From contig CM043943.1 of the NCBI GenBank assembly GCA_014529385.2, forward strand, positions 100,002,355 through 100,066,354: DNA of 64,000 bases, written 5' to 3'. The DNA is from Adiantum capillus-veneris. Its lineage: Eukaryota > Streptophyta > Polypodiopsida > Polypodiales > Pteridaceae. The translations under genes were made by a program, and so were the position numbers. The notes beneath the pieces were generated by a model. It saw only the letters and a program-made list of their open reading frames with translations. It was not told the DNA's origin and did not search any database. Positions 53,527-64,000 of the stretch are shown in pieces. Within the stretch, counting starts at the first letter, position 1. Each line of letters begins with the position of its first letter.

Positions 53527-53637
53527 TCAAGATGTTCAAAACAAACGGGCCAAACAAACTTGAATGAAAAAGCGATATTGCCCAAATCGATTTTTTTTGG
53601 ATGCTTTATTATTTCTGTTTCCCTAACCTATTGTTAT
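53527..53637 (+). pseudogene. psaJ: Plastid psaJ remnant
   Basis: The end reads NRFFLDALLFLFP then stop, matching the C-terminus of photosystem I subunit IX. A degraded QDV-like start precedes it, but about 27 bp of the middle appear to be missing. It lies directly upstream of rpl33, as in plastomes. Confidence 0.65.
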
Positions 53638-53856
53638 TAACTAAACAAAAGAATCCGTGTAGGAACCATAGAAAACCAGAACTCTATGGTTCATCGTACA
53701 CGTAATAATGACTCAATTTAGTAATGGGAGTGTTTAATTTATTTACTTCAGAGGTCGAAACTTCGTAAGTAGCTCATTTCTATTGTTATGGATCTACGTG
53801 CAATCCTCACCCCCTCTTTTTGGGAAAACTAATTAAATTAGCGTACATTTGATTCC

Positions 53857-54065
53857 ATGCCCAATAATAAAGATGCAAGGGTAACTATTGCTTTGGAATG
53901 TACAAGTTTGTATTCAGAGAGAAATCAGTGGAAAATCTGTGGGTCTTCACCGATACACTACACATAAAAATCGTCGCGACACACCCACTTGGCTGGAGTC
54001 GGATAAGTATTTCTTCCATTGCCAAAAGCATACCTCACACAAAGAGTTGAAGAAGTTTTTTAAAA
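53857..54065 (+). pseudogene. rpl33: Plastid rpl33 remnant
   Basis: ATG at 53857 followed by KDARVTIALECTS, the start of plastid ribosomal protein L33. A frameshift within the next 60 bases moves to the frame reading HRYTTHKNRRDTPTWLES and [12 protein letters not shown]. The Cys residues of the zinc site (C-x-x-C, normally CPYCYKHT) are partly lost. Non-functional. Confidence 0.85.
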
Positions 54066-54109
54066 AAATTTGCAATTGGTTTGGAGGGAATCGATATCCA
54101 GCATAAGTA

Positions 54110-54347
54110 CGTATCGATAGTTACAAGAAATAGACACTCTTCGTGTAGGCGTTCTCCATCCACTTGTTATGATGAAACCATTGATTACAATAATATGAGC
54201 CTACTTCGTCGATTCGTGAGTGAGCAAGGAAAAATATTATCAAGACTAATGAATAGATTGACCTGGAAGCAGCAACGTTTGGTAGCTACGGCAATAAAGC
54301 GAGCCCGCATCTTGGCCTTGCTTCCCTTTTCAAATAATGAAAGTTAG
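54110..54347 (+). pseudogene. rps18: Plastid rps18 remnant
   Basis: [39 protein letters not shown] and [10 protein letters not shown] with a stop at 54345-54347 identify plastid ribosomal protein S18. The N-terminal basic stretch is present ([10 protein letters not shown]) but the start codon is not clear. The core is open. It follows rpl33 in the same orientation, as in plastomes. Confidence 0.9.
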
Positions 54348-54850
54348 ATTATTAAATAGAATAAATTAATCTCTAAAAGATTCTTTAACTTATCAAATGA
54401 GCATTTACCGCGAAACAGATGCAATTCAAGGTAGTTTTGTTGAGACTTAGAGAGGTGTAACTTTACCGCCACGGATCATCAAATTTTGATCTTGCTAACT
54501 TTTTCTACACATGGCAAGCAATCATAAGTCACTACTTATCTAAATCTCTTCTAGGTGTGAGAATACCTCTACACAAAGCAAAAGATTACTATTTAATCTA
54601 CCTAAATTGTCTCCAGTGTGAACATAGCTCAACACAAAGCAAGTAACGTACTACTAACTTTAACTATCTAACTTAAGTTACTTTTAGGTGTGAACATAGT
54701 TCAACACAAAGCAAGTAACTGCTAACTTTAACTATCATAAATCTCTTCCAAGTGTGAGTTTCCTCTACACAAGGCAAGCAGTCACTAACTACTCTATTGA
54801 ATTTACCTCCGAGTGTGAGATATACTTCACACAAAGCATGTAGATTCTAA
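54348..54850. repeat. Plastid tail, then GGTGTGAACATAG short-unit array
   Basis: To about 54480 this may still be rps18 downstream plastid sequence. From there, units of roughly 75-85 bp containing TAGGTGTGAACATAGCTCAAC, ACAAAGCAAGTAAC and ACTTTAACTATCTAA repeat about five times. Similar phrases lie left of the insert at 51.73-51.82 kb. Confidence 0.75.
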
Positions 54851-56040
54851 ACTCAAAACTCCATAACCTAAAAAACACTGCAATCCACATTTAACTAATT
54901 TAACTTGAAAATGCCTTATCACCACAAGTTGGTTGGGCCAAATGGCATTGCAATCCAAGTAGTGAAAGGGTCAAAGTCATTTAGGACCCCTCACTACACT
55001 TATAAGTCGGTCGGTACTAGGAAAATTAACTCAAAGAGGCATAGTGAACACTTGGCAGCACCAAAGCCGATAGAAAGTCAAACTCAGCCACCTCAGCCAA
55101 TATTTGGTACAAAAAGCAACTTGGGGTTGCATTTCTCTCTCACTCTGACTTACAGTGTGTGTGTGAGTAGTTGGTGCTGGTGTTGAAGCTTTAATGGAAA
55201 GCTTGCCTTCTCCCTTGCACTATGTAGCACGATGATTCTCGTCTCGCACACCTCTCTCCCCTTTTGAAAATAGAAACATGATGCTCCGCTCGAGGGATTT
55301 TCATTTGTATGTACAGCTGTGTGGGTTCATGCATGATTGCCGATGCAAGAGCTTCTTGCATAGATACTGGATTAGCTAGTTGCTAATCCCCCGCAAGTAC
55401 ATGTGAATCCGAAGAAATTTCACGCAAGAAATCTCATCCAATTCAAAGGGAAAATAGACCTATAGGTGCAAGAGATTAAGGACATGCTTTGAATGTGATC
55501 GATCGGCTTATAAAATGGAGCCTAAAACAAGGAAATATAGCTTGCTATGTACTTTTGCAAGTTTAGGGTTTCGGCCCTAAACGGTCCCCAATACCCCAGG
55601 AGGTCGAGGGACGTGAGGGGACCACTGTGCGGGTGACCTGACACATTTTTAGGATAGAAAAAAAAGAATTCAGCGTGCTGTAGATTCTCGTCAGGTTTTG
55701 CAAAATGTTCATATGCATTGTTCTATGAAGCGTCCTAGTACAGTTATTATACTGCCAAAATTGGGCCTAAACATGTCATTTTTAGCCTAGATTATGAGAG
55801 ATAGCTCGTACAATATCACAAGTTTTATTCCCTCTTTGAATACAATGAATAAATAAACAAGGGATGCTAGTCTTTGGGGCCAACAGGTGTCGGCGTTTGC
55901 TTGGTAGCACTCTAGCTTCCAAGCCATTTGTGTTTGAAGTGTCAATTCTTGTTTTAGGTTTTTATTTGCAAAATTTCTTTCTGTACTAAAGTCTAAAGTG
56001 AAATGTTGGGTGAAAACCAATGTCTACCACCCTACCGGCC
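54851..56040. other. Unassigned sequence
   Basis: Frames of up to 93 codons (54905-55186 plus, 55787-56020 minus) show no domain. A GC-richer patch at 55570-55640 contains GTTTCGGCCCTAAACGG. No gene recognised. Confidence 0.4.
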
Positions 56041-58230
56041 GGTTGCATGGTTCTGTTGCGGGGTCCCACCAGGATAGGGAGCACTTGCACGTTGCAGAGT
56101 CAGGGGATCCAAGACATTCTCCTTCCGCCTATGAACCGGTGGTTAAGATGCCAATTCCACCAGTTTTTCTAGTTTAACCTGCCACCTTTCAGAGTTCACA
56201 TGTTGAATTAAATGGACAAGGAACCAGTTTCTAGGCAATGCATCAGGTTTTCCCACCACCCACGGTATATCCTGGGTATTTTGGGGTGGATCTATGCTCC
56301 AAAGTATGGCTGGTTATGCTCCTGGAAACTATTAATATATTCCAGAAACAATGTTTGGGGATATGCAAGGCATGATGCCAAACCCCATGTGTGGTAATAT
56401 CGGCATGCAACAAGGCTTTTAGAGAAATGAGTGCCAGTTCGGGGTGCCCTATGGCAATTTTGGTATCGTTGGTTTTGTTGGATAGCAGCCAGATATGGCA
56501 CTTACGGCACAACATGTTAATGGCCAAGGAACCCCTATTACAGTTCCCATGTTGAACACAATTCCTTATGACAATTTGGGGGCACTAAAAAATCCAAAAG
56601 CTTACAAAGAAGGTGGTGCAACTATAAAGTTTAACAGTTTCAACGGCTTTGAGAATAAGGAAAAGTCTCCATCCAATTGATACAGCTTATGCAAAAGGCA
56701 ATTTTACAAAGGCCTCTAACGCCAGTAAAGCTGCCACTTTCTTGAAAGACAATGCACTTACATGGTGGATGACATTGTTGATGCAAGGACAGACACCTGC
56801 CACATGGATATACTTCAAGAAAATGTTTGTATCTATGTGGATGTCAAATGAATTTGAAGCCAATTTCATGACATATTGGCACCAACTCACTAACGGCTAC
56901 TTGTAAGAGCCTACAAGAGTACAATCGGAGGTTTTGCAAAGTGTTTGTCTCAGTAGCCTCCTATAAGTTTTAGTGCCATTGACACAACAGATTGAGAAGT
57001 ATTGTTGTGGGTTGCCTAAAGGGATTCAAAATTATTGTACAAATAACACAGTGGCTAGCCTCACTCAGCTTATGGAAGTTGCAAACACTGGTCTTGCCTT
57101 GTTGAACGGAGAGGACAGTGGGTTTCTAGGCAACGTGAAAGGGGGGCAGAAAAAGAAAAATTTAACAAAGAAGCCTTTTGTGAACACGGCTATTGAAGCA
57201 TCACAGGGGTCTAAAAAGCTCAACAAGGACAAGGACTTACCCGGGACTTCTAGAGTGCTAGCAAAGAAATAGAAAAGGAAGCCTTTTGTGTGTAAGTCAC
57301 TCGAGGAAAAGATGGCTAAGAATAAATGCTTTAGATGCGAGCAGCCTGGTCACTTTCCTATAGATTGCCCACGGAGAAAAAGATCAGCTGACTCACATGA
57401 TAAAGAGGAAAAGAAAGGAAATAAGCCCAAACCCACGACAGGTTTAGTGCCAAACATGGTAGGTGATAGGCCAAGCACGGATGCCAACGAGTTCTGTAGA
57501 GCATGGGGTAAAGTTAGAGACCAGATGGGACTTATTTTCTTTGATTGAGGTGCCAAAGTGAACTTTATCTCACTAGCGTTAGCTATGAAGCTGGGCATCA
57601 AAGCTGAAGAGATGGGGTACACGATAGGGGTAGGGTTGGCATGTCCTAGCTAATCAGAGTGTGTTACTCCCATCATTAGAAAGGTGTGTCTGCATATTCA
57701 GTCATATGACGACACATAAGAGTTCTATATCATGCCATTAGAAGGGTACAATGAACTGGTGGGAATTCCATAGATGTTTCAAACACATGGCGTGCTGGAT
57801 GTCGACAAAAAGATCACCCTTCAGCATAGGGGAAAAAATCATGTTTTAGATGTAAAGATAAAAGGGGAGTCTATCCCTATTGCATCTGCTTCGGCTATCA
57901 CTTCTGTAATTAAAAATTATCTTTTTGCATAGTTGATTTTTGCATGTGATGTTTCAGATAGTTGTTAGTCAATTTTTTATGTGCTACGTAAAGAAAGTTC
58001 GGCATTTTTGAGAGAGTTTAATGACTGTTTTCCTGACTCATTACTGTCACAATTGCCATTGGAGAGGCCTAAGGACCATATGATAGATTTGGTGCAAGGG
58101 TGTAGCCCACCAAACAGACCTCCCTACAGGGTTAGTGTGGCTCATCAGAAAGAGATTATGGGCCAGGTTGAGGAGATTTTAGAGAAGGGGCTGATTAGCC
58201 TGGCTCTTCACCTTTTTGCTCAAAGTCCTA
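56041..58230 (+). pseudogene. Gypsy gag-protease-RT start, broken
   Basis: The N-terminal Pro/Gly/Met-rich gag leads to a capsid domain (YKEGGATIKFNSFNGF, DNALTWWMTLL) in pieces at 56495-56680 and 56649-56906, then 56973-57272 and 57288-57548 with zinc knuckle CFRCEQPGHFPIDC (C-x2-C-x4-H-x4-C intact). The protease site reads FFD-stop-GAKVNFIS: TGA sits where DSGA has Ser. Several more stops follow. The RT N-terminus DHMIDLVQGCSPPNRPPYR with EILEKGLIS (chromovirus-like) ends abruptly at about 58.2 kb. At least five stops or frameshifts occur. Confidence 0.75.
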
Positions 58231-60670
58231 GACTTTCCCACACAATTCGTGGGTTTTGGAGTAACTCTAGTGGAGAATTCTGCCACCTGGTTTGATTCTG
58301 TTGAACGTAAGGATTTTGAGTCAATGAAGGAGGTGTCTGACGAGTTTATCAAGGAATTATCTTGAAGAGGGATAGCCCACAACATTGTCTCTCAAATCCA
58401 AAAATTCAAGCATAAAGAAGGAGAGTCCGTACAGAAAGCAGTCTTAAGGCGGAACAGATATGTGAAGCTCTACCTAGTAGAAGAATTGCCTACCCAATCA
58501 AGGTTAATGCTCATTTTTATCCAAGGATCAAGGAATGCAGGTTTCCAGAAAGACCTTCACATGAAAAAGAGTCCTACATTGAATGAGTTGATGAAGGAGG
58601 CTCTCTACTTGGTAGATAGCTATGTTGTCTACAAGGAGGGAGAATACAAGGAATTAGATGATGATACCTCATCGTAGCATAGTGGTTGCAAATCTGCCAA
58701 GTTAGTACAAAAATCTGAATCTCCAATAAGCTAAGAGCAACTCATTGAAGATGTTCTCAAGAGGATATATCCATTTGCTAAATTGTAGGCTAAACAACCA
58801 AAGTGGTGTGCCATAGTGAAAAAATAGACAAATCACGCAACTGGGAGTGCTATTACAATTAAGGGATACATAAAGGAATACCCACAAGCCCAAGTAACCC
58901 CAAGACAATCTCCATCGGTTCCTAGATGTACAACATGGATTCTTTGAAGAGCGGTAGGAGTTGAAAGACCAGAACCTATCTTGGGACAACAACCTGCACT
59001 GCCAAGGACAAGACTAGTACACACCAGCAATAGAAGAACATGAGGAGCAAGGCTTAGTGACAATCCTAGCATATTATGAAGAGCCTAGTGGATATACACC
59101 AAAAGCAGGATATTATCCACCTGAGGAACCAAAAATGCCAGAAACATGGAGCATGATTGGATCAGTTGGACCACCAACTGTTACGCATGTTGTAGGAGAA
59201 GGTAGATACAACTTGGACAAATGCACATTTCTATTCATAGAAAATGGATGATTAGGAGGGTCAATATTTGCTTATCAATGCAGGGCTGCTCAAGGAGCAC
59301 CTCAACAACCCAAGGGACCATGCTATAAGTGTGGTGGAGAACACTTGATGAGAGATTTCCCTCATGACAAAATTGTTAGGACAAATGCATAATGTCTAGA
59401 GCGTGGAATAACTCATTTGATTCCCGATTTTTCAGAGAGATCAAACAAAGGAGCAAAAGTAATGTTGAATATACTAGAGGCAATACCATTTAGCAGTGGG
59501 TCAAAAAACGAAGCAGTGATACCAATCCAAGTGATCACGAGAACCCAAGCTCAAAAAGCAATAGATGAACCCATCATTGAAGAACCCAAAAATTGATATA
59601 CCTAGCATTGAGAAAAAAAGTCAGCGAAACACATGGAAAGCTAGGAAAGTTAGAATGAACATGAACAGACTTCCTTAGTGGGCAAGCTGAAACAAACCAA
59701 GAAAAATTTGAGAAAACTTGAAGGCAAAGAAAACAAAGAAAAGGGAACCATTGGGGTAGCACGAGTGCAAGACCTAGTCAAAAATTCCACGAGAATTATT
59801 GTAGGAGGATCCATACTGGTGGAAAAGTCAACAAAGCCATTAGATACCCTTCGTAATATTTACAAAGCATCGCACAAAAACAAACAAACCAAAGAGCAAA
59901 GGTGGATGATATATCCGTATATACAAAATAAAAAGCAAAGGGTTGAAATGTGTCAAAAAATGATTTAATTAATAGCCCAGACTTTGTTGGAACCACCAAT
60001 TACAAAACCTGAGGATATGGTCCTCGTTTCACCAACCCCCAATAATCCCACCAAAACAAGAGTAGATAGAACTAGATACTAGGCATGAGCATGGACCAGA
60101 TCTCAAAGACCCAACATTAGAACGTAGAATAATATTGAATACGACGGATAACTCTTTTGAGGAATTTTACTTAGCTATAATAGAAGGTTGTAAAGAAATA
60201 CATGGTCTTGAAAAATTGTGGAAGCAAGTCAGAGAGGCCAATGACGCCAATGATCCAAGAAAACAAGTAAACGAGACCAGTGATGGAAGAGGAATGTTTC
60301 TTCCACCTATAGAGGAATTTGAGGCTAGATCTCAAATGAATCTAGAAATGCAATCATATTAGGGAAACCAAGGATTTGTAAAATCTCTGGACAACCACCT
60401 TAATCACTAAGAACACTACCATCCTATATGGGAGAGCACAAGGCCTTGTCAGAGACTCTCTTCCAAGAAATTCATCGACAATGTGTGGGGATAGTAGACA
60501 TATTATCAACATTAGTGACATGCACAATAATGATAGATGAGCTGCTATGGATACGACCAAGCATGTGGATGATGGTAGGAAGTTGTATGGATAACAAATT
60601 GAAGAGGAGATCAAGGAGCTCAAAAAGGTGCACCTTGCTACCAGACCAAAACCGTTAAACAAAGTCAAAG
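58231..60670 (+). pseudogene. Second Gypsy element: gag remnant
   Basis: Joined directly to the preceding RT. ENSATWFDSVERKDFESMKE and KHKEGESVQKAVLRR are gag core motifs. CYKCGGEHLMRDF near 59324 is a zinc knuckle whose last Cys is Phe. The following Lys/Glu-rich part is broken into frames at 59678-59968 and 60135-60362 with many stops. Same general gag type as the 19.7 kb ORF. Confidence 0.6.
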
Positions 60671-61640
60671 AATATTGAAAAGGAGAAAATGAAAACATGA
60701 CTCTTCTTGTGGAATTTCAAGGTGTCACCACCATGTTAATTCTTGACAGTGGAGCTGGGGTAGCCATTTCTACTAAAGAAACATGAAGAAAATGGGGAAA
60801 ACCCTCTTAAGAGAAACAAGAATGAAATTGCAGCTTCCAGATGGGTATATGGAGAAACCCTCAGGGCTTCTACGCAAAGTAATTGCTACCTCTTGCAAAA
60901 TTGAATATGAGCATATAATTGTTGCTGTCAACCGTGGCAAGGAGAAAAACTACAACATCATATTGAGAAGACCATTCATGAGAACTAAAAATGGCCAAGA
61001 TAATTTGGGTTATGCCCATATATACCTGAGAAACATGAAAACAATAACCAAGATTAACCTAAAGGACCATAGGTATAAGGATATAACTAGAACACTAGTT
61101 GAAGAATTTGACTTAACTACACTAGCAAAATTGCATGATTAGGTAAGTCCAAAGAACTATGGATGTGCATAGCTTCAAAATGTGGAAGCTTAAAGTGCAA
61201 GGAGTGCGTTTTAGAAAGGTTTTTAAAAGACAAAGATTACATCCTAGAGCCCTTTCCAAAAGAAGAATTATAACCTCTAGGATGGGAACACATTTTGGAA
61301 ACTCTGGATGTGTGTGCCATTGATGATAGCCCCACAACCAAGTTTTGTGAGAAAGATGGATATGATGTGATCCCATATTACACGGTCAATGTAGTTGAGG
61401 AAGAAGAAGTGATACAAACTCCGAAAGAACCCAAAATAGAAAAATAGAACCAGGATGTGGAGAAAGAGTTACTTTAGGACTCTATAGATAAATTCAAGTA
61501 TGAGAATGATACGGATGACGAATACTTTGACAACCTGAGTGACCAAGAAGAAACCATAGCTGATGTCAGCTTTTATGATTTTCCAAATCAAAAGTCTATA
61601 GGTAGAAACAAAACTACACTAAGAAGAGAGCCTTAAACAT
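60671..61640 (+). pseudogene. Second Gypsy element: protease remnant
   Basis: MLILDSGAGVAISTKET carries an intact D-S-G-A. A TGA follows within a few codons, then 60783-61142 continues the domain with NIILRRPFMRTKNG. This matches the protease at 23.1-23.5 kb in motif order and spacing. Downstream to about 61640 lies acidic linker sequence with stops. Confidence 0.7.
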
Positions 61641-63195
61641 GGCCAGAGGTAATCCAATGCTGAGAATAAGAGGAAAAACACAACTTCTAATGCTTGTAAA
61701 GGCAGAAGATTGTGTAAAAAAAAAATCTTAGGTCAGCTCACAAAAACACATGACACAAGAACAAAAGAAAGTGCTAGAAGCTTGAGAAAGCAAGCTCAAA
61801 ACATTGAAAAGAACAAAAAAAAGACAAACCAAATAAACCAAGGATGGATGAGTTTGGAGAGATAACTAGGACCAAGGTTGAGTGGAAAAAGAAATATCAA
61901 GAACTCAAAAGAACCATGAAAGAAGTAAGGACAACGGAAATGGAAAGTGAGGAAGGAGAAAATATCGAGATGGAAAATATGAATGTCCCTTTCTATTATC
62001 AAAAGTTCACCATCCAGGACAAAAAAATAGCGAAGACTTAGCCAATCAGAGAGAAAATAGAAAATACATCCTATGATGGCCCAAAAAATGCAAAACAAAT
62101 AAACCTAGTAGAACCTAGAGAGACTACAAGACTAGTCTAGATAGCAACAAATTTGAGCACAAAAGAAGGAGAGCTACTCAAAAAACTTCTCAAGGAGTAT
62201 AGAGATATTTTTTCATGGTCATACAAGGACCTAAAGGGGGTGGATCCAACATTATGTCAACACACGATTCCCTTAAAAACTTGATTCTAAACATAGTAGA
62301 GAGCATCCCTTTACCAATAATGACACATTTTGCCAAACAAATTAAAGAGGAGATCGATAAGCTCCAGGAGGCTGAATTCATCTACAAGATTGAACACACT
62401 AGCTTGATGTCGTCTATTATGGTTGTCCACAAGATAAATGGAAAATTACATATATGTGTGAATATCAAAAAGGTAAATGCTACAACCATAAGGGATAACT
62501 ATCCCTTACCAATCATAGAACATATGTTGGAATGATGGCAGGTAAGCAAGCCTATTCTTTCTTGGATGGGTTCTCAGGATATAGTCAATTGGTTATTGTT
62601 GTAGAAGACCAGTACAAAACAATATTTGCCATGGAGTGGGGAATCTACGCTTATAGGGTAATGCCTTTTGGCCTGACCAATGTACCAACAACAACTAATG
62701 ATGCACGCTTTCAAAGAATACTCGAGTATATTCTTGGAAATATATATGGCGACCTTTGTGTTCACTTTCTCCTTAGGGATGAACATAGTGGGAATCTTAG
62801 AAAAGTATTCCAGAAATGCATTATACCCTGATAAATGTATCTTCATGGTAAGACAAGGAAGAATCTTGGGACACATTTTCTTGGAGAATGGTATTTCTAT
62901 GGATCTTGATAAGATCAAGGTGATTGTGGAACTACCAAGACCAACCAATGCCAAACAGGTACAATCTTCCATTGGACACTGTGGATACTACCAATGATTC
63001 ATATATATGTATGTAGTCATTATGCAGCCCTTGTATAGGTTGATAGTTGTCTTTGTTTGGACAAAAGAGTGTGAAGAGTCATTCACAAAATTAGAAGAAG
63101 CACTTATACCAGCCCCAATACTCAAGGAACCATATTGGGATAGATATTCCATGTTCACATTGATGCATCGACATTTTCTATCTGTTGTATCTTAG
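61641..63195 (+). pseudogene. Second Gypsy element: RT remnant, catalytic motif lost
   Basis: Pieces: acidic linker 61844-62041, KEGELLKKLLKEYRDIFSWS near 62160, HKINGKLHICVNIKKVN (62215-62535 frame), AYSFLDGFSGYSQLVI and YRVMPFGLTN (62532-62831 frame), then PDKCIFMVRQGRILGHI (62680-62997 frame) and FVWTKECEESFTKLEEAL. Where YVDD or FVDD should be, the sequence reads FVFTFSLG, so the catalytic Asp pair is gone. Several frameshifts. Ends near TAG 63193-63195 in the RNase H start. Confidence 0.75.
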
Positions 63196-63650
63196 ATCTA
63201 CCAAGAGAAGGAACAATGGACTTCATAGTCTGATTTCCTAGGAGACAACTAAACAATGCACAAAAATAGCTGTCAATTTTGATCAACTATTTGACCTTTT
63301 AATATGTCGAGTGAGATTCTTTGCTTTTGAGCCAATGCTGTAGATTTATTGGCACTTTGGTGGGCATGTTGGTATTTCTTTTCCTTTTGTTCCAAGGCAA
63401 GCTTGATGATTAGCACTATGCTCGCCTGCACCTGCCTAGCCATCTTCTCTTTTTCATACATCTCTTTACATTTTTCTCTCTCACTACTAACATGCTCTAG
63501 TTGAGAATCCCTTCAATGGAGGTCTTCTACTAACATAGTGTTGGTTGCAACAAACTACTTGTTTTCAATATTTGCCTTGTCTATCTCCTCTTGTATGCTG
63601 ACCACCGCTAAGCAAAGACGTGTGTTGTTTTCTTCTTCTATCTCATACTT
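63196..63650 (-). pseudogene. Coiled-coil fragment, unidentified
   Basis: Minus-strand translation across two frames includes KYEIEEENNTRLCLAV, SSEREKCKEMYEKEKMARQ and LALEQKEKKYQHAHQ, a heptad-like, Glu/Lys-rich helix. The open piece is 63273-63461. Stops occur upstream. It abuts the CACTA-like end but no transposase motif is visible. Origin unknown. Confidence 0.35.
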
Positions 63651-63651
63651 G

Positions 63652-63900
63652 CACTAAAAGAGGTTGTGTGCTCTTGTGACGTTGTTAGCGACGATAATAC
63701 ATTGGGTTTTTATAACCCCCGGTGTCGCTAACAGCGTGGATACGGTAACGTCTCTATAAGCGTCGCTATATGCATCTCTATATAGTGACACCTATAGCAA
63801 TGATTATAACGACATTTGCAGGCCATCTATAGCGATGTTTATAGCAATGGTGTAGAGCCTTATATAGCGACGTTCATAGCGACGCCTGAGAGGAAAAGGT
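63652..63900 (+). mobile_element. Probable CACTA transposon end with subterminal repeats
   Basis: CACTAAAAGAGG at 63652 resembles CACTA termini (CACTACAAGAAAA type). Within the next 240 bases TAGCGACG, TGTCGCTA, GCGTCGCTATA, TATAGCGATG, TATATAGCGACG and CATAGCGACGCC recur in both orientations, the pattern of transposase-binding subterminal repeats. The other end would lie beyond the window. The last 100 bases show nothing. Confidence 0.55.
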
Positions 63901-64000
63901 TTTGGTGGCAGGGCATTCAACCCATCAACCATATTGAATGTTTCATTAACTGAATTACCTTTGAAAAAAAGTGCAAAGGTAGATATAGACCCAAAATAGT

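Noticed and set aside
53410-53640. 76-codon ORF as a gene
   Set aside because: Spans the end of psaJ in a different frame; no independent support.

Overview
This window looks like intergenic, repeat-dominated nuclear DNA from a land plant, probably a seed plant with a large genome. The evidence is plant-type LTR retrotransposons (Copia, chromovirus Gypsy, and Gypsy with a second archaeal-type RNase H), minisatellite arrays, a CACTA-like transposon end and a block of plastid DNA (psbB, clpP, psaJ, rpl33, rps18). The plastid rps18 remnant reads to me more like gymnosperm or early-diverging types than core eudicots, but that rests on memory. I found no intact single-copy host gene, no tRNA or rRNA gene and no CRISPR array.

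Layout. 0-1.2 kb: tentative minus-strand LTR with a tRNA-iMet-like primer site. 1.3-4.1 kb: tandem array with a period of about 441 bp, built on an 18-base motif. 4.1-8.4 kb: minus-strand Gypsy piece with an open gag ORF, primer site and 2.67 kb LTR; the array lies directly 3' of its gag. 8.9-10.0 kb: a second array using the same motif. 10.06-13.26 kb: broken transposase-like gene (DUF7869 type) with three acidic motifs. 14.2-16.2 kb: inverted, deleted copy of the Copia family seen at 43.6 kb. 17.2-17.8 kb: unidentified ORF. 18.0-19.7 kb: array of about 330 bp period running into a 4.7 kb gag-pro-unknown frame (19.7-24.4 kb) that holds only two amber codons, ends in a polypurine tract and LTR, and has no reverse transcriptase. 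26.05-26.6 kb: LTR fragment. 26.6-29.4 kb: nearly open chromovirus pol with a chromodomain-like end, then its LTR. 31.3-36.6 kb: dual-RNase-H Gypsy pol and a 2.04 kb LTR of the same family as the 5.7-8.4 kb LTR.

36.6-43.6 and 48.7-51.5 kb: an unidentified repeat family. Two copies carry a coding region and two share one junction that removes it. A complete Copia element (43,600-48,741) with 227 bp LTRs and a 5 bp target duplication splits this block. 51.83-54.48 kb: a plastid-derived insert, rearranged from plastid order and carrying a micro-inversion inside psbB; it interrupts a short-unit repeat array. 56.0-58.2 and 58.2-63.2 kb: two decayed Gypsy elements fused head to tail. 63.65-63.9 kb: probable CACTA terminus.

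These are nested insertions, deletions and decay, not a cooperating gene set. The parts most worth pursuing are the RT-less gag-pro element with two in-frame amber codons, the DUF7869-type transposase relic, the deletion-derivative repeat family, and the arrays tied to one Gypsy family. No search or alignment was run. Matches are by eye, and boundaries described as approximate may be off by tens of bases.
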